18,350 bases of DNA from positions 1 to 18,350 of the forward strand of contig JACKEH010000074.1 of assembly GCA_020633125.1 (NCBI GenBank). Direction: 5' to 3'. The translations under genes were made by a program, and so were the position numbers. Below the pieces are notes generated by a model, which had not been told where the DNA came from, ran no database searches, and saw nothing but the letters and a program-made list of their open reading frames with translations. Origin of the DNA: Sandaracinus sp. (GTDB lineage: Bacteria > Myxococcota_A > Polyangia > Polyangiales > Houyiibacteriaceae). Below, one piece after another: positions 1 to 6,236 of the stretch (position 1 is its first letter; each line of letters begins with the position of its first letter).

Positions 1-70
1 GATCGTTCGGTTCTGGATTCTCTCCATCATGTTGGCGGTCGCGACACTCGCGACCTTGAAGTTGCGTTGA
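1..70 (+). CDS. mraY: MraY C-terminus (partial, cut by left edge)
   Basis: Reading from base 2, the frame gives 22 residues and a TGA stop at 68-70. The peptide begins IVRFWILSIM and ends LATLKLR. This closely resembles the conserved MraY C-terminus (E. coli ends VRFW...GLATLKVR). MraY (phospho-N-acetylmuramoyl-pentapeptide transferase) makes lipid I at the inner membrane by joining UDP-MurNAc-pentapeptide to undecaprenyl phosphate. The visible part is the last membrane segment. mraY directly before murD is the classic dcw gene order, which supports the call. Only the end of the gene is present. Confidence 0.88.
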   Translation, partial: IVRFWILSIMLAVATLATLKLR

Positions 71-139
71 ACATGGACCCGAAGGAACGCGATACTGCCG
101 CTTCCCCAAGCCGCCCTACCGGACGGCGCGAAGCGAGCG

Positions 140-216
140 CCGCGAGCGGAGGCTCGCGGGAGGGGGCCCCGACCGGCTTCACGCCGGGTGGGGGAGGGGC
201 TGGCGACAGCCCCTCC
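140..216. repeat. Two perfect GC-rich hairpins between mraY and the murD core
   Basis: Hairpin 1 has arms 140-147 and 152-159 (CCGCGAGC / GCTCGCGG) with a GGAG loop. Hairpin 2 has arms 193-201 and 208-216 (GGAGGGGCT / AGCCCCTCC) with a 6-nt loop. Between them lies an imperfect ACCGGC / GCCGGGT pair. This density of inverted repeats is typical of non-coding, possibly inserted, sequence. It lies inside the murD frame if the upstream ATG at 73 is used, and just before the GTG at 223. I cannot tell whether it acts in RNA or is an inserted palindromic element. Confidence 0.55.
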
Positions 217-222
217 GGGAAA

Positions 223-1590
223 GTGAGCGGCAAGCGCATTCTGGTCGTCGGGCTCGGCAAGAGCGGCATCGCAGCCGCGCGCTTGCTGATGCGCGAGGGC
301 GCGCGCGTGGTCCTCAACGATCGCCGCACCGACGTCGAAGGCCTCGAGCCGCTCGTCGCGCTCGGCGCCGAAGCGCAGCTCGGTCATCACGACGAGGCGC
401 TCTTCACCAGCGTGGACGCGGTGGTGCTCTCGCCGGGCGTTCCGCCGCTTCCGGCGGTCGACGCGGCCGACGCGGCGGGCGTGCCGGTGTGGAGCGAGAT
501 CGAGCTCGGCGCGCTCTTCCTTCGCGGCTGCACGGTCGTCGGCATCACCGGCACGAACGGCAAGAGCACCGTCACGAGCCTGCTCGGCGCGATGGCCGCG
601 AAGACCGGTCGCCCGACCTTCGTGGGCGGCAACCTCGGCATTCCGTTCGTCGACGTGGTCGGCACCGACGCCGCAGGCCCCGAGGGCTTCGTGGTCGTCG
701 AGCTCTCGTCGTTTCAGCTCGAGCGCGTCGAGACCTTCCGCGCCCACGTCGCCCTCTTGCTCAACGTCACCGAGGATCACCTCGACCGCTACGACGGAAT
801 GGCGGCGTACGCGGCGGCGAAGGGGCGGATCTTCCACGGCCAGCGCAAGGAAGACCACGCGATCGTGCCGGCCGGCGACGAGCTCTGCGCGTCGCTCGCG
901 CGCGCCGGCGCCGCCAAGCTTCACCGCTACGCCGGTTTCGTGAGCGGCGAAGAGAGCCCCAAGCCCGAGGTCTTCGTCGACGGCGACGCGCTCTGCGACA
1001 CGAAGTCCGGGCTTCGTTTCCCGATCGCCGAGCTGAAGATTCGCGGAGGCCACAACCTCGCCAACGCGGCGTCGGCGATGCTCGCGGCGCGCCTCGCGGG
1101 CATCGGCCAGGACGCGATCGTCGAGACGCTCCGCACCTTCGGTGGCCTGCCGCATCGCATGTTCTTCGTGCGCGAGCGCGGGGGCGTACGTTTCTACGAC
1201 GACTCGAAGGCGACGAACGTCGGCGCGACCGTGGCGGCGCTCGAAGGCTTCGCGACCGACCCGGGCTTCACCGGCAAGGTCGTCTTGCTCGCGGGCGGCA
1301 AGGACAAGGGCGGCTCCTACGCGCCCATGGTCGAGTCGCTCCGCCGCGTGGGCCGGGAGGTGGTGACGCTCGGCGAAGCGGCGCCACTGATCGAAGCCGC
1401 GCTCGGCGACGTGCCCTTTCAGCGCGCCTCGGATTTCGACGACGCGGTCACGCGCGCCGCGCAGATCGCGCGACCGGGCGACGCCGTCGTGCTCGCGCCC
1501 GCGTGCTCGAGCTTCGACATGTTCCGCTCCTACGCGGAGCGCGGTGAGCGATTCCAACGCGCGGTGCTCGCGCTCCCGGAGGTCGGCTGA
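223..1590 (+). CDS. murD: UDP-N-acetylmuramoyl-L-alanine--D-glutamate ligase
   Basis: MurD is the cytoplasmic, ATP-dependent ligase that adds D-Glu to UDP-MurNAc-L-Ala. From the GTG at 223 the protein has 455 residues, close to the family norm of about 440. It shows an N-terminal Rossmann-like domain (RILVVGLGKSG), the Mur-ligase P-loop GITGTNGKST (about 108-116), VVELSSFQLE, TEDHLDRY, DDSKATNV (about 326-333) and the C-terminal APACSSFDMFRSYAERGERF. The frame stays open upstream to an ATG at 73, 2 nt after the mraY stop, and a TTG at 67. These would add about 50 low-complexity residues (Gly, Ser, Pro, Arg). I prefer 223 because in that upstream stretch 13 of 50 codons end in A or T, against 5 of the first 50 after 223, and because it is full of hairpins. 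The Shine-Dalgarno before 223 (GGGAAA) is weak, so the start is uncertain. The stop overlaps the ftsW ATG. Confidence 0.95.
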   Translation: MSGKRILVVGLGKSGIAAARLLMREGARVVLNDRRTDVEGLEPLVALGAEAQLGHHDEALFTSVDAVVLSPGVPPLPAVDAADAAGVPVWSEIELGALFLRGCTVVGITGTNGKSTVTSLLGAMAAKTGRPTFVGGNLGIPFVDVVGTDAAGPEGFVVVELSSFQLERVETFRAHVALLLNVTEDHLDRYDGMAAYAAAKGRIFHGQRKEDHAIVPAGDELCASLARAGAAKLHRYAGFVSGEESPKPEVFVDGDALCDTKSGLRFPIAELKIRGGHNLANAASAMLAARLAGIGQDAIVETLRTFGGLPHRMFFVRERGGVRFYDDSKATNVGATVAALEGFATDPGFTGKVVLLAGGKDKGGSYAPMVESLRRVGREVVTLGEAAPLIEAALGDVPFQRASDFDDAVTRAAQIARPGDAVVLAPACSSFDMFRSYAERGERFQRAVLALPEVG

Positions 1591-2876
1591 TGGGCATGCT
1601 CCGAAGCCTCTTCCGTCGTGAAGAGAAGGTCGCGATCCCCAAGGTGATCGGCCCCGCGGATCCGGTGCTCACCGCGGCCATCGTCGCGCTCGTGGGCTTC
1701 GGCGTCGTGATGGTCTTCTCGGCCAGCTCGATGTTCGCCGACGAACGCTACGGCTCGCCGTTCCACTTCTTGGTGCGCCAAGGGATCTTCGCGGTGATCG
1801 GGCTGGGGCTCATGCTCGCGATGGCCCGCTTCGACTACCACCGCTTTCGGCCGCTGACGTACCCGATCCTCGGCGGCGCGGTGATGCTGCTCTTCGTCGT
1901 CGTGCTCGGCCTCGGTCGCAGCGCCGGCGGCGCGGCGCGCTGGATTCAGCTCGGGCCCATCAACGTGCAGCCGGCCGAGGCCGCGAAGGTCGCGGTCATC
2001 CTCTGGCTCGCGTACTCGCTCTCGAAGAAGTCCGAGAAGATTCGCAGCTTCCAGGTCGGCTTCCTGCCGCACATCTTGGTCGCGGGCTTCTTGATGTTGC
2101 TCTGCCTCAAGCAGCCCGACTTCGGCAGCGCCGTCATGATCGGCCTGCTGACCTTCGTGCTGCTCTTCGCGGCGGGCGCGCGCCTCGGCTACCTGCTGGG
2201 CGGCGTGCTGATCGCGGCGCCGATGATCTACCTGCTCGTCGCGATGAGCCCGTACCGCATGCGGCGCATCCAGGCGTTCCTCGAGCCCTTCGAGCATCGC
2301 TACGGCATCGGCTACCAGATCGCCGAGTCGCTGATGAGCTTCGGTGCCGGCGGCGCGACGGGTGTCGGTCTCGGCGACAGCAAGCAGAAGCTGCTCTACC
2401 TGCCCGAGGCGCACACGGACTTCATCAGCGCGATCGTCGGTGAGGAGCTCGGCTTCGTCGGCATGCTCTGCCTGGTCGCGGCCTTCGCGCTCGTCGTCGT
2501 GCGTGGGCTTCGCGCCGCGATGCGCGCCGCCGACGAGTACGGCACGTACATCGCGATCGGCATCACGTTCTTCGTCGGCGCGCAGGCGTTCACGAACCTG
2601 AGCGTGGCCATGGGCATGCTGCCCACGAAGGGGCTCGTGCTCCCCTTCATCAGCTACGGCGGCTCGGCGCTCCTCGTGAACTGCGCCGCCGTCGGCATCC
2701 TCCTCAACGTCAGCCGCGCGCGCGACGTCGAGGAGCTCGTGGAGCCCGAGGAATCGGGCGAGCCCGAGGAGAAGGTTCTCCGTCGCGGGGCGACGCGACG
2801 GAACGTGCGGCGTGGCGACGCCGCCGAGGCACCGCTGCAGGGCGAATTGGCGATTCGCTCCGGTGGTGCGGCCTGA
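1590..2876 (+). CDS. ftsW: Septal peptidoglycan glycosyltransferase FtsW (SEDS family)
   Basis: FtsW polymerises lipid II at the division septum together with a class B PBP. The 428-residue protein has a short cytoplasmic N-terminus followed by about ten hydrophobic segments (from about residue 25 to 373). SEDS hallmarks are visible: ARWIQLGPINVQPAE (116-130), LKQPDFGSA (173-181), LPEAHTDFISA (271-281) and LPFISYGGSALL (351-362). Asp277 matches the Asp considered catalytic in RodA/FtsW. The position between murD and murG argues for FtsW rather than RodA. The ATG overlaps the murD TGA by one base, and a GGAGG at 1578-1582 serves it, so the two genes are translationally coupled. The last 50 or so residues form a charged tail, acidic (EELVEPEESGEPEE) then Arg-rich, that is absent from shorter homologues. 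Confidence 0.96.
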   Translation: MGMLRSLFRREEKVAIPKVIGPADPVLTAAIVALVGFGVVMVFSASSMFADERYGSPFHFLVRQGIFAVIGLGLMLAMARFDYHRFRPLTYPILGGAVMLLFVVVLGLGRSAGGAARWIQLGPINVQPAEAAKVAVILWLAYSLSKKSEKIRSFQVGFLPHILVAGFLMLLCLKQPDFGSAVMIGLLTFVLLFAAGARLGYLLGGVLIAAPMIYLLVAMSPYRMRRIQAFLEPFEHRYGIGYQIAESLMSFGAGGATGVGLGDSKQKLLYLPEAHTDFISAIVGEELGFVGMLCLVAAFALVVVRGLRAAMRAADEYGTYIAIGITFFVGAQAFTNLSVAMGMLPTKGLVLPFISYGGSALLVNCAAVGILLNVSRARDVEELVEPEESGEPEEKVLRRGATRRNVRRGDAAEAPLQGELAIRSGGAA

Positions 2877-2885
2877 GGCGACTCG

Positions 2886-2934
2886 GGCGAACGAAGAGCA
2901 GGCGAACGATGAGCGGGCGAACGATGGGCGAAAC
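2886..2934 (+). repeat. 15-bp tandem repeat in the ftsW-murG spacer
   Basis: GGCGAACGA occurs at 2886, 2901 and 2916, exactly 15 bp apart. A shortened fourth copy (GGCGAAAC) starts at 2927. The array fills most of the 74-nt gap before murG. The period equals five codons, so frames through it stay open, which explains why a longer murG reading from the ATG at 2909 is possible. Confidence 0.8.
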
Positions 2935-2938
2935 AACT

Positions 2939-2946
2939 GGGAGGGG
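2939..2946 (+). promoter_or_regulatory. Shine-Dalgarno that fixes the murG start
   Basis: GGGAGGGG contains GGAGG at 2940-2944, 6 nt before the ATG at 2951. The alternative in-frame ATG at 2909 lies inside the 15-bp repeat and would add 14 residues before the conserved N-terminal strand. The site therefore favours 2951. Confidence 0.75.
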
Positions 2947-2950
2947 CAGG

Positions 2951-4231
2951 ATGACCAGGCGAATCCTCGTGGCGGGCGGTGGTACGGGCGGCCATCTCTT
3001 TCCGGGCATCGCGCTCGTCGAAGAGCTGCGGCGTCGGCTCGACGTCGACGTGCTCTTCGTGGGCACCGCGCGTGGCATCGAGGCGCGTGTCATCCCCGAG
3101 CGTGGCGAAGCGCTCGAGCTGCTCGACGTCACGCCGCTCAAGGGGCGCAGCGTCGGGGGACTTCTGGAGAGCCTCGGCAAGTTGCCGGGCGCGATGAGCC
3201 GTGCCGCGGGGGTGGTGCGGGCACATCGCGCGGACCTCGTGATCGGCGTCGGTGGCTACGCGTCGGGTCCGGTGCTCGCGGCGGCGGCCGCGATGGGCAC
3301 GCCGACGGCATTGCTCGAGCAGAACGCGCACCTCGGGCTCACGAACAAGATGCTCGCGAAGGTCGTCGGCCGCGCCTACCTCTCGTTCGAAGAGACGCGC
3401 AGCGCGTTCGGCAAGAAGGCGCGGGTGGTCGGCAACCCCGTGCGCGCGGAGCTCGCCGCGTGGGCGAAGCGCGCCAGCGCGGATCCCGAGGGCTTCGAGT
3501 CGCGTGCGAGCCGCATCCTCGTACTCGGTGGCTCGCAGGGCGCCAAGGCGCTCAACGAGACCGTGCCCGAAGGACTCGCGAAGCTCGCGCCGACGTTGAA
3601 GAGGCTCGGGCTTCGGGTGGTGCACCAGACGGGCGCCGCGATGCGCGACGAGGTCGAGGAGCGCTACCGCACGCTCGGCATCGACGCCGACGTCGTCTCG
3701 TTCATCGACGACATGGCCCAGGCGTACGCGAGCGCCGCGCTGGTCGTGGCGCGCGCCGGCGCGACGACGCTGGCCGAGCTGCAAGCGATCGGCCGCCCGT
3801 CGATCCTCGTGCCTTACCCCTTCGCCGCCGACGATCACCAGACCAAGAACGCCAAGGTGCTCGAAGAGGCGGGCGCCGCGATCGCCATCGCGCAGGACTC
3901 GCTCGACGCGGAGAGCCTCTCGGCCGCGCTCGGTGGTTTGCTCGACGACGAAGAGGCACGGCGTGCGATGGCGGCGGCGGCGCGCGGTCGTGGCAAGCCG
4001 GAGGCCGCGGCGGCGATCGTCGACGACCTCGTCGAATGGCTCGGCTGGGAAGAAGCGAGCCGTGCGGAAGCGGCGCCGATCGTGCTCCACGAGGAGTCGA
4101 GCGACGACGACGAGCCGGTGCAGCGCCGGGGTCTTCGGGGCGACCGCTACTACGAGCCGGGTTTTCGCCGCAGCGTCTACCCGAGCGCACGTCGTCCCCT
4201 GGTCTTCGACGACGCGTTCGCTTGGGAGTGA
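2951..4231 (+). CDS. murG: UDP-GlcNAc:lipid I N-acetylglucosaminyltransferase MurG
   Basis: MurG transfers GlcNAc from UDP-GlcNAc to lipid I at the cytoplasmic face of the membrane, giving lipid II. It is a GT-B fold, GT28 family enzyme. From the ATG at 2951 it has 426 residues. Motifs in order are VAGGGTGGHLFPG (7-19), GVGGYASGP (about 99-107), LEQNAHLGLTNKML (about 122-135), VVGNPVR, GGSQGAKALN (about 193-202), ARAGATTLAEL (about 267-277) and PYPFAADDHQTKNA (about 288-301). Typical MurG proteins have about 355-365 residues. Here about 60 extra C-terminal residues follow: an acidic patch (ESSDDDEP), then an Arg/Tyr-rich stretch ending FDDAFAWE. The gene is the last recognisable dcw member here; murC does not follow. 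Confidence 0.96.
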   Translation: MTRRILVAGGGTGGHLFPGIALVEELRRRLDVDVLFVGTARGIEARVIPERGEALELLDVTPLKGRSVGGLLESLGKLPGAMSRAAGVVRAHRADLVIGVGGYASGPVLAAAAAMGTPTALLEQNAHLGLTNKMLAKVVGRAYLSFEETRSAFGKKARVVGNPVRAELAAWAKRASADPEGFESRASRILVLGGSQGAKALNETVPEGLAKLAPTLKRLGLRVVHQTGAAMRDEVEERYRTLGIDADVVSFIDDMAQAYASAALVVARAGATTLAELQAIGRPSILVPYPFAADDHQTKNAKVLEEAGAAIAIAQDSLDAESLSAALGGLLDDEEARRAMAAAARGRGKPEAAAAIVDDLVEWLGWEEASRAEAAPIVLHEESSDDDEPVQRRGLRGDRYYEPGFRRSVYPSARRPLVFDDAFAWE

Positions 4232-4250
4232 ACGCGACGTGCTCGCGCGG

Positions 4251-4279
4251 AGGCCCTTCGGTTTCGCCGGGGGCCTTTG
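4251..4279 (+). terminator. Terminator-like hairpin after murG
   Basis: AGGCCC (4251-4256) pairs with GGGCCT (4271-4276), with an inner CGG/CCG pair around TTTCG, followed by only three T residues. It sits 20 nt after the murG stop and before the methyltransferase gene, so it may end the cell-wall operon. The short T-tract makes it a weak intrinsic terminator. No clear promoter is visible in the rest of the 147-nt gap. Confidence 0.4.
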
Positions 4280-4378
4280 CCGTGCGTGGAGCCGCGGGCG
4301 TAGCTCCCCTTCGTCGGACGCACCCGTAAGCCCGCCACGTTGCTCCTCCGCCGCGCGAGGGCCACACCTCGCGGAGCC

Positions 4379-4942
4379 ATGGCTGAAGCCGATCGCGACA
4401 AATGGGACGCGCGCTACCGCGCAGGCGACTACCCGCAGGGCGACCCGTCCTGGTTGAAGCACTTCGACGAAGAGCTGCCGACCCAGGGACGTGGGCTCGA
4501 CGTCGCGAGCGGTCCGGGACGTCTCTCGATCTGGATGGCGCGTCGTGGTCTCGAGGTCCTCGCCATCGACATCTCGCCGGTCGGTCTCGCGCTCGCACGC
4601 GAAGCGGCGGCCGACGAAGGCGTGAAGATCGCCACCCGCGCGATGGACCTGGAGCGCGAGCCTCTGCCCGAGGGCCCTTACGCGATGATCGCGTGCTTCC
4701 ACTACCGGCAGCGCTCGCTCTTTCCCGTGCTCGTCGCGCACCTCGCGCCCGGGGGCGTGATCGTGGCCGAGCTCGCGACGGCGAAGAACGCCGAGCGGAA
4801 CGAGAAGCCGTCGAAGAAGTGGCTCTGCGCACCGAACGAGCTGATTCGTGACAGCCGCGACCTCGAGGTCCTCTACTACCGCGAGGCCTGGGTGGGCGAC
4901 CGCCACCTCGCGCGCTTGGTGGCCCGACGCGGCGAGGAGTGA
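4379..4942 (+). CDS. Class I SAM-dependent methyltransferase (TehB/UbiE-like size class)
   Basis: This 187-residue protein is a single Rossmann-type methyltransferase domain. It opens with DKWDARYRAGDYPQGDPS, a common start in small bacterial methyltransferases. Motif I is GLDVASGPGRLS (about 38-49), followed by the acidic end of strand 2 (VLAIDISPVGLALAREAA), AMDLEREPLP and the strand-4 region (YAMIACFHYRQRS). LAPGGVIVAEL lies towards the C-terminal end. The substrate cannot be read from sequence. I chose the ATG at 4379, preceded by GGAG, over a TTG at 4340 that would add 13 Arg-rich residues outside the domain. It follows murG by 147 nt on the same strand and may be transcribed separately. 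A small palindrome (CGGGG AAT CCCCG, 4944-4956) comes right after the stop. Confidence 0.85.
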   Translation: MAEADRDKWDARYRAGDYPQGDPSWLKHFDEELPTQGRGLDVASGPGRLSIWMARRGLEVLAIDISPVGLALAREAAADEGVKIATRAMDLEREPLPEGPYAMIACFHYRQRSLFPVLVAHLAPGGVIVAELATAKNAERNEKPSKKWLCAPNELIRDSRDLEVLYYREAWVGDRHLARLVARRGEE

Positions 4943-5008
4943 GCGGGGAATCCCCGTGGCGTCTCGCCCCGCGCGAGGGCCACTGTTCTGCTCGTGCAAC
5001 TCTCCGTA

Positions 5009-5028
5009 ACGACGAAGCTTTTCGTCGT
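5009..5028. promoter_or_regulatory. Palindrome upstream of the RND efflux operon
   Basis: ACGACGAA (5009-5016) and TTCGTCGT (5021-5028) form a perfect 8-bp inverted repeat with a GCTT centre, 68 nt before the adaptor ATG. It is the least GC-rich part of the gap. Efflux operons are often controlled by TetR- or MarR-type repressors that bind such palindromes, so an operator is possible. No regulator gene is adjacent, and a terminator for the upstream methyltransferase is an equal alternative. Confidence 0.4.
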
Positions 5029-5096
5029 GTAAAGGATCGTCAGGTCCGGGGGGCGCCCGCTTGCTCGGGTCCCGCGCCCGCTCTACACGCCGCGGT

Positions 5097-6236
5097 ATGA
5101 AGCGCGTCGGTCTGTGGCTGCTCTGCGGGTTGCTCGCCGCGTGCGAGGACCCGGCCGCGGCCGAAGGCGGCGGGCGACGCGAGCGCGGTCCCGCGGACGT
5201 CGAGGTCGCGACCGCCACCGAGGGCTCGCTGCACGCGCGCTACTCGCTGCTCGGCGAGGCACGCGCGCTCGCCCGTGCGTCGCTCGCGGCGGGAGCCAGC
5301 GGCGAGGTGCGCGACGTGCGGGTACGCGAAGGCGACCGCGTTCGCCGTGGCGACCTGCTCGTGGGCGTCGACCCGAACCTCGCGCGAAGCACGTTGCGCA
5401 GCGCCGAGGCGACGCGGGCACGAACGCTCGAGGAGCTCGCGCAGGCGGAACGTGAAGCCGCGCGTTTGAGCGCCGCGGGCAACCAAGCGGTCGCCGCCGT
5501 GGAGGTCGAGCGAGCCCGCTCGCTTCGCGAGTCGCTGATGGCGCAACAGGCGAGCGCCGAGGCCGCCATCGCCGGAGCGCGCGAGACGCTCTCGCGCCAC
5601 CGCATCGTCGCGCCCTTCGACGGCGTCGTGGCCACGCGTCACGTCGATCCGGGCGATTGGGTGACGGCCGGCTCGCCCGCGGTCGAGCTCGTCGGGGATC
5701 GCGCGGTCGAGGTGCTCGTGCGCGCCACGCCGGAGATCGGTCTGCTGGTGAGCGAGGGGCATCCGGCGACGCTCGTGCGAGGCGGCGAGCGTGTCGACGC
5801 CCGCGTGGCAGGGGTCGTGCGCGCGATCGACCCGGCGACCCGCACCGTGCAGCTCCGCGTGGAGCCGAGCGACGTACCCGCCTGGCTGGTGCCGGGCACG
5901 GTGCTCGACGTGGAGCTCGAGCTCGAGCGTGAGGGCGAAGGCGTGCTCGTGCCGCGCGACGCGCTCGTCGTGGGCGTGGTCGAGAGCCGTGTGGTGACGG
6001 TCGTCGAGGGACAAGCGAAGCCGGTGCGCGTCGAGGTGCTCGACCGCGGCACCACGCACGTGCGGGTGCGTGGCGAAGGGCTCGCGGCCGGCGCGGTGGT
6101 CGCCGTGCGAGGCAACGACCGCCTCTTTCCCGACCAGCCGGTGCGCGTCGTGGAGCCAGCATCGGCGAGCGCGTCCGAGCCCGCCTCGAGCTCCTCGATG
6201 TCGGCGGCATCTTCGATGGCGAACGGGGCCCGATGA
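5097..6236 (+). CDS. RND efflux periplasmic adaptor (membrane fusion protein), lipoprotein
   Basis: This 379-residue adaptor would link the inner-membrane pump to an outer-membrane channel. The N-terminus MKRVGLWLLCGLLAAC is a lipoprotein signal with lipobox LAAC and lipidated Cys16, as in AcrA. The lipoyl half-motifs are GEVRDVRVREGDRVRRGD (about 69-86) and RIVAPFDGVVATRHVDPGDW (about 169-188). A helical hairpin rich in Ala, Glu and Arg lies between them (about 95-165). Beta-barrel and membrane-proximal domains follow (DVPAWLVPGTVLDVEL, GVLVPRDALV). A Ser/Ala-rich tail ends the protein. I chose the ATG at 5097 because it starts the signal peptide; an upstream GTG-type start at 5061 would bury it. 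No strong Shine-Dalgarno is visible. The stop overlaps the pump ATG (ATGA), so the two are co-expressed. Confidence 0.92.
   Translation: MKRVGLWLLCGLLAACEDPAAAEGGGRRERGPADVEVATATEGSLHARYSLLGEARALARASLAAGASGEVRDVRVREGDRVRRGDLLVGVDPNLARSTLRSAEATRARTLEELAQAEREAARLSAAGNQAVAAVEVERARSLRESLMAQQASAEAAIAGARETLSRHRIVAPFDGVVATRHVDPGDWVTAGSPAVELVGDRAVEVLVRATPEIGLLVSEGHPATLVRGGERVDARVAGVVRAIDPATRTVQLRVEPSDVPAWLVPGTVLDVELELEREGEGVLVPRDALVVGVVESRVVTVVEGQAKPVRVEVLDRGTTHVRVRGEGLAAGAVVAVRGNDRLFPDQPVRVVEPASASASEPASSSSMSAASSMANGAR

Noticed and set aside
2909..2950. Upstream ATG start for murG
   Set aside because: It lies inside the 15-bp repeat; the ATG at 2951 has a well-placed GGAGG and matches the family N-terminus.
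4340..4378. TTG start for the methyltransferase
   Set aside because: Adds 13 Arg-rich residues outside the domain; the ATG at 4379 has GGAG in front and begins the conserved region.
2654..5218. Long open frame of 854 codons on the minus strand opposite ftsW, murG and the methyltransferase gene
   Set aside because: Arg/His/Ala-rich without any domain, lying opposite genes with clear motifs; GC-rich coding sequence often leaves the opposite strand open.
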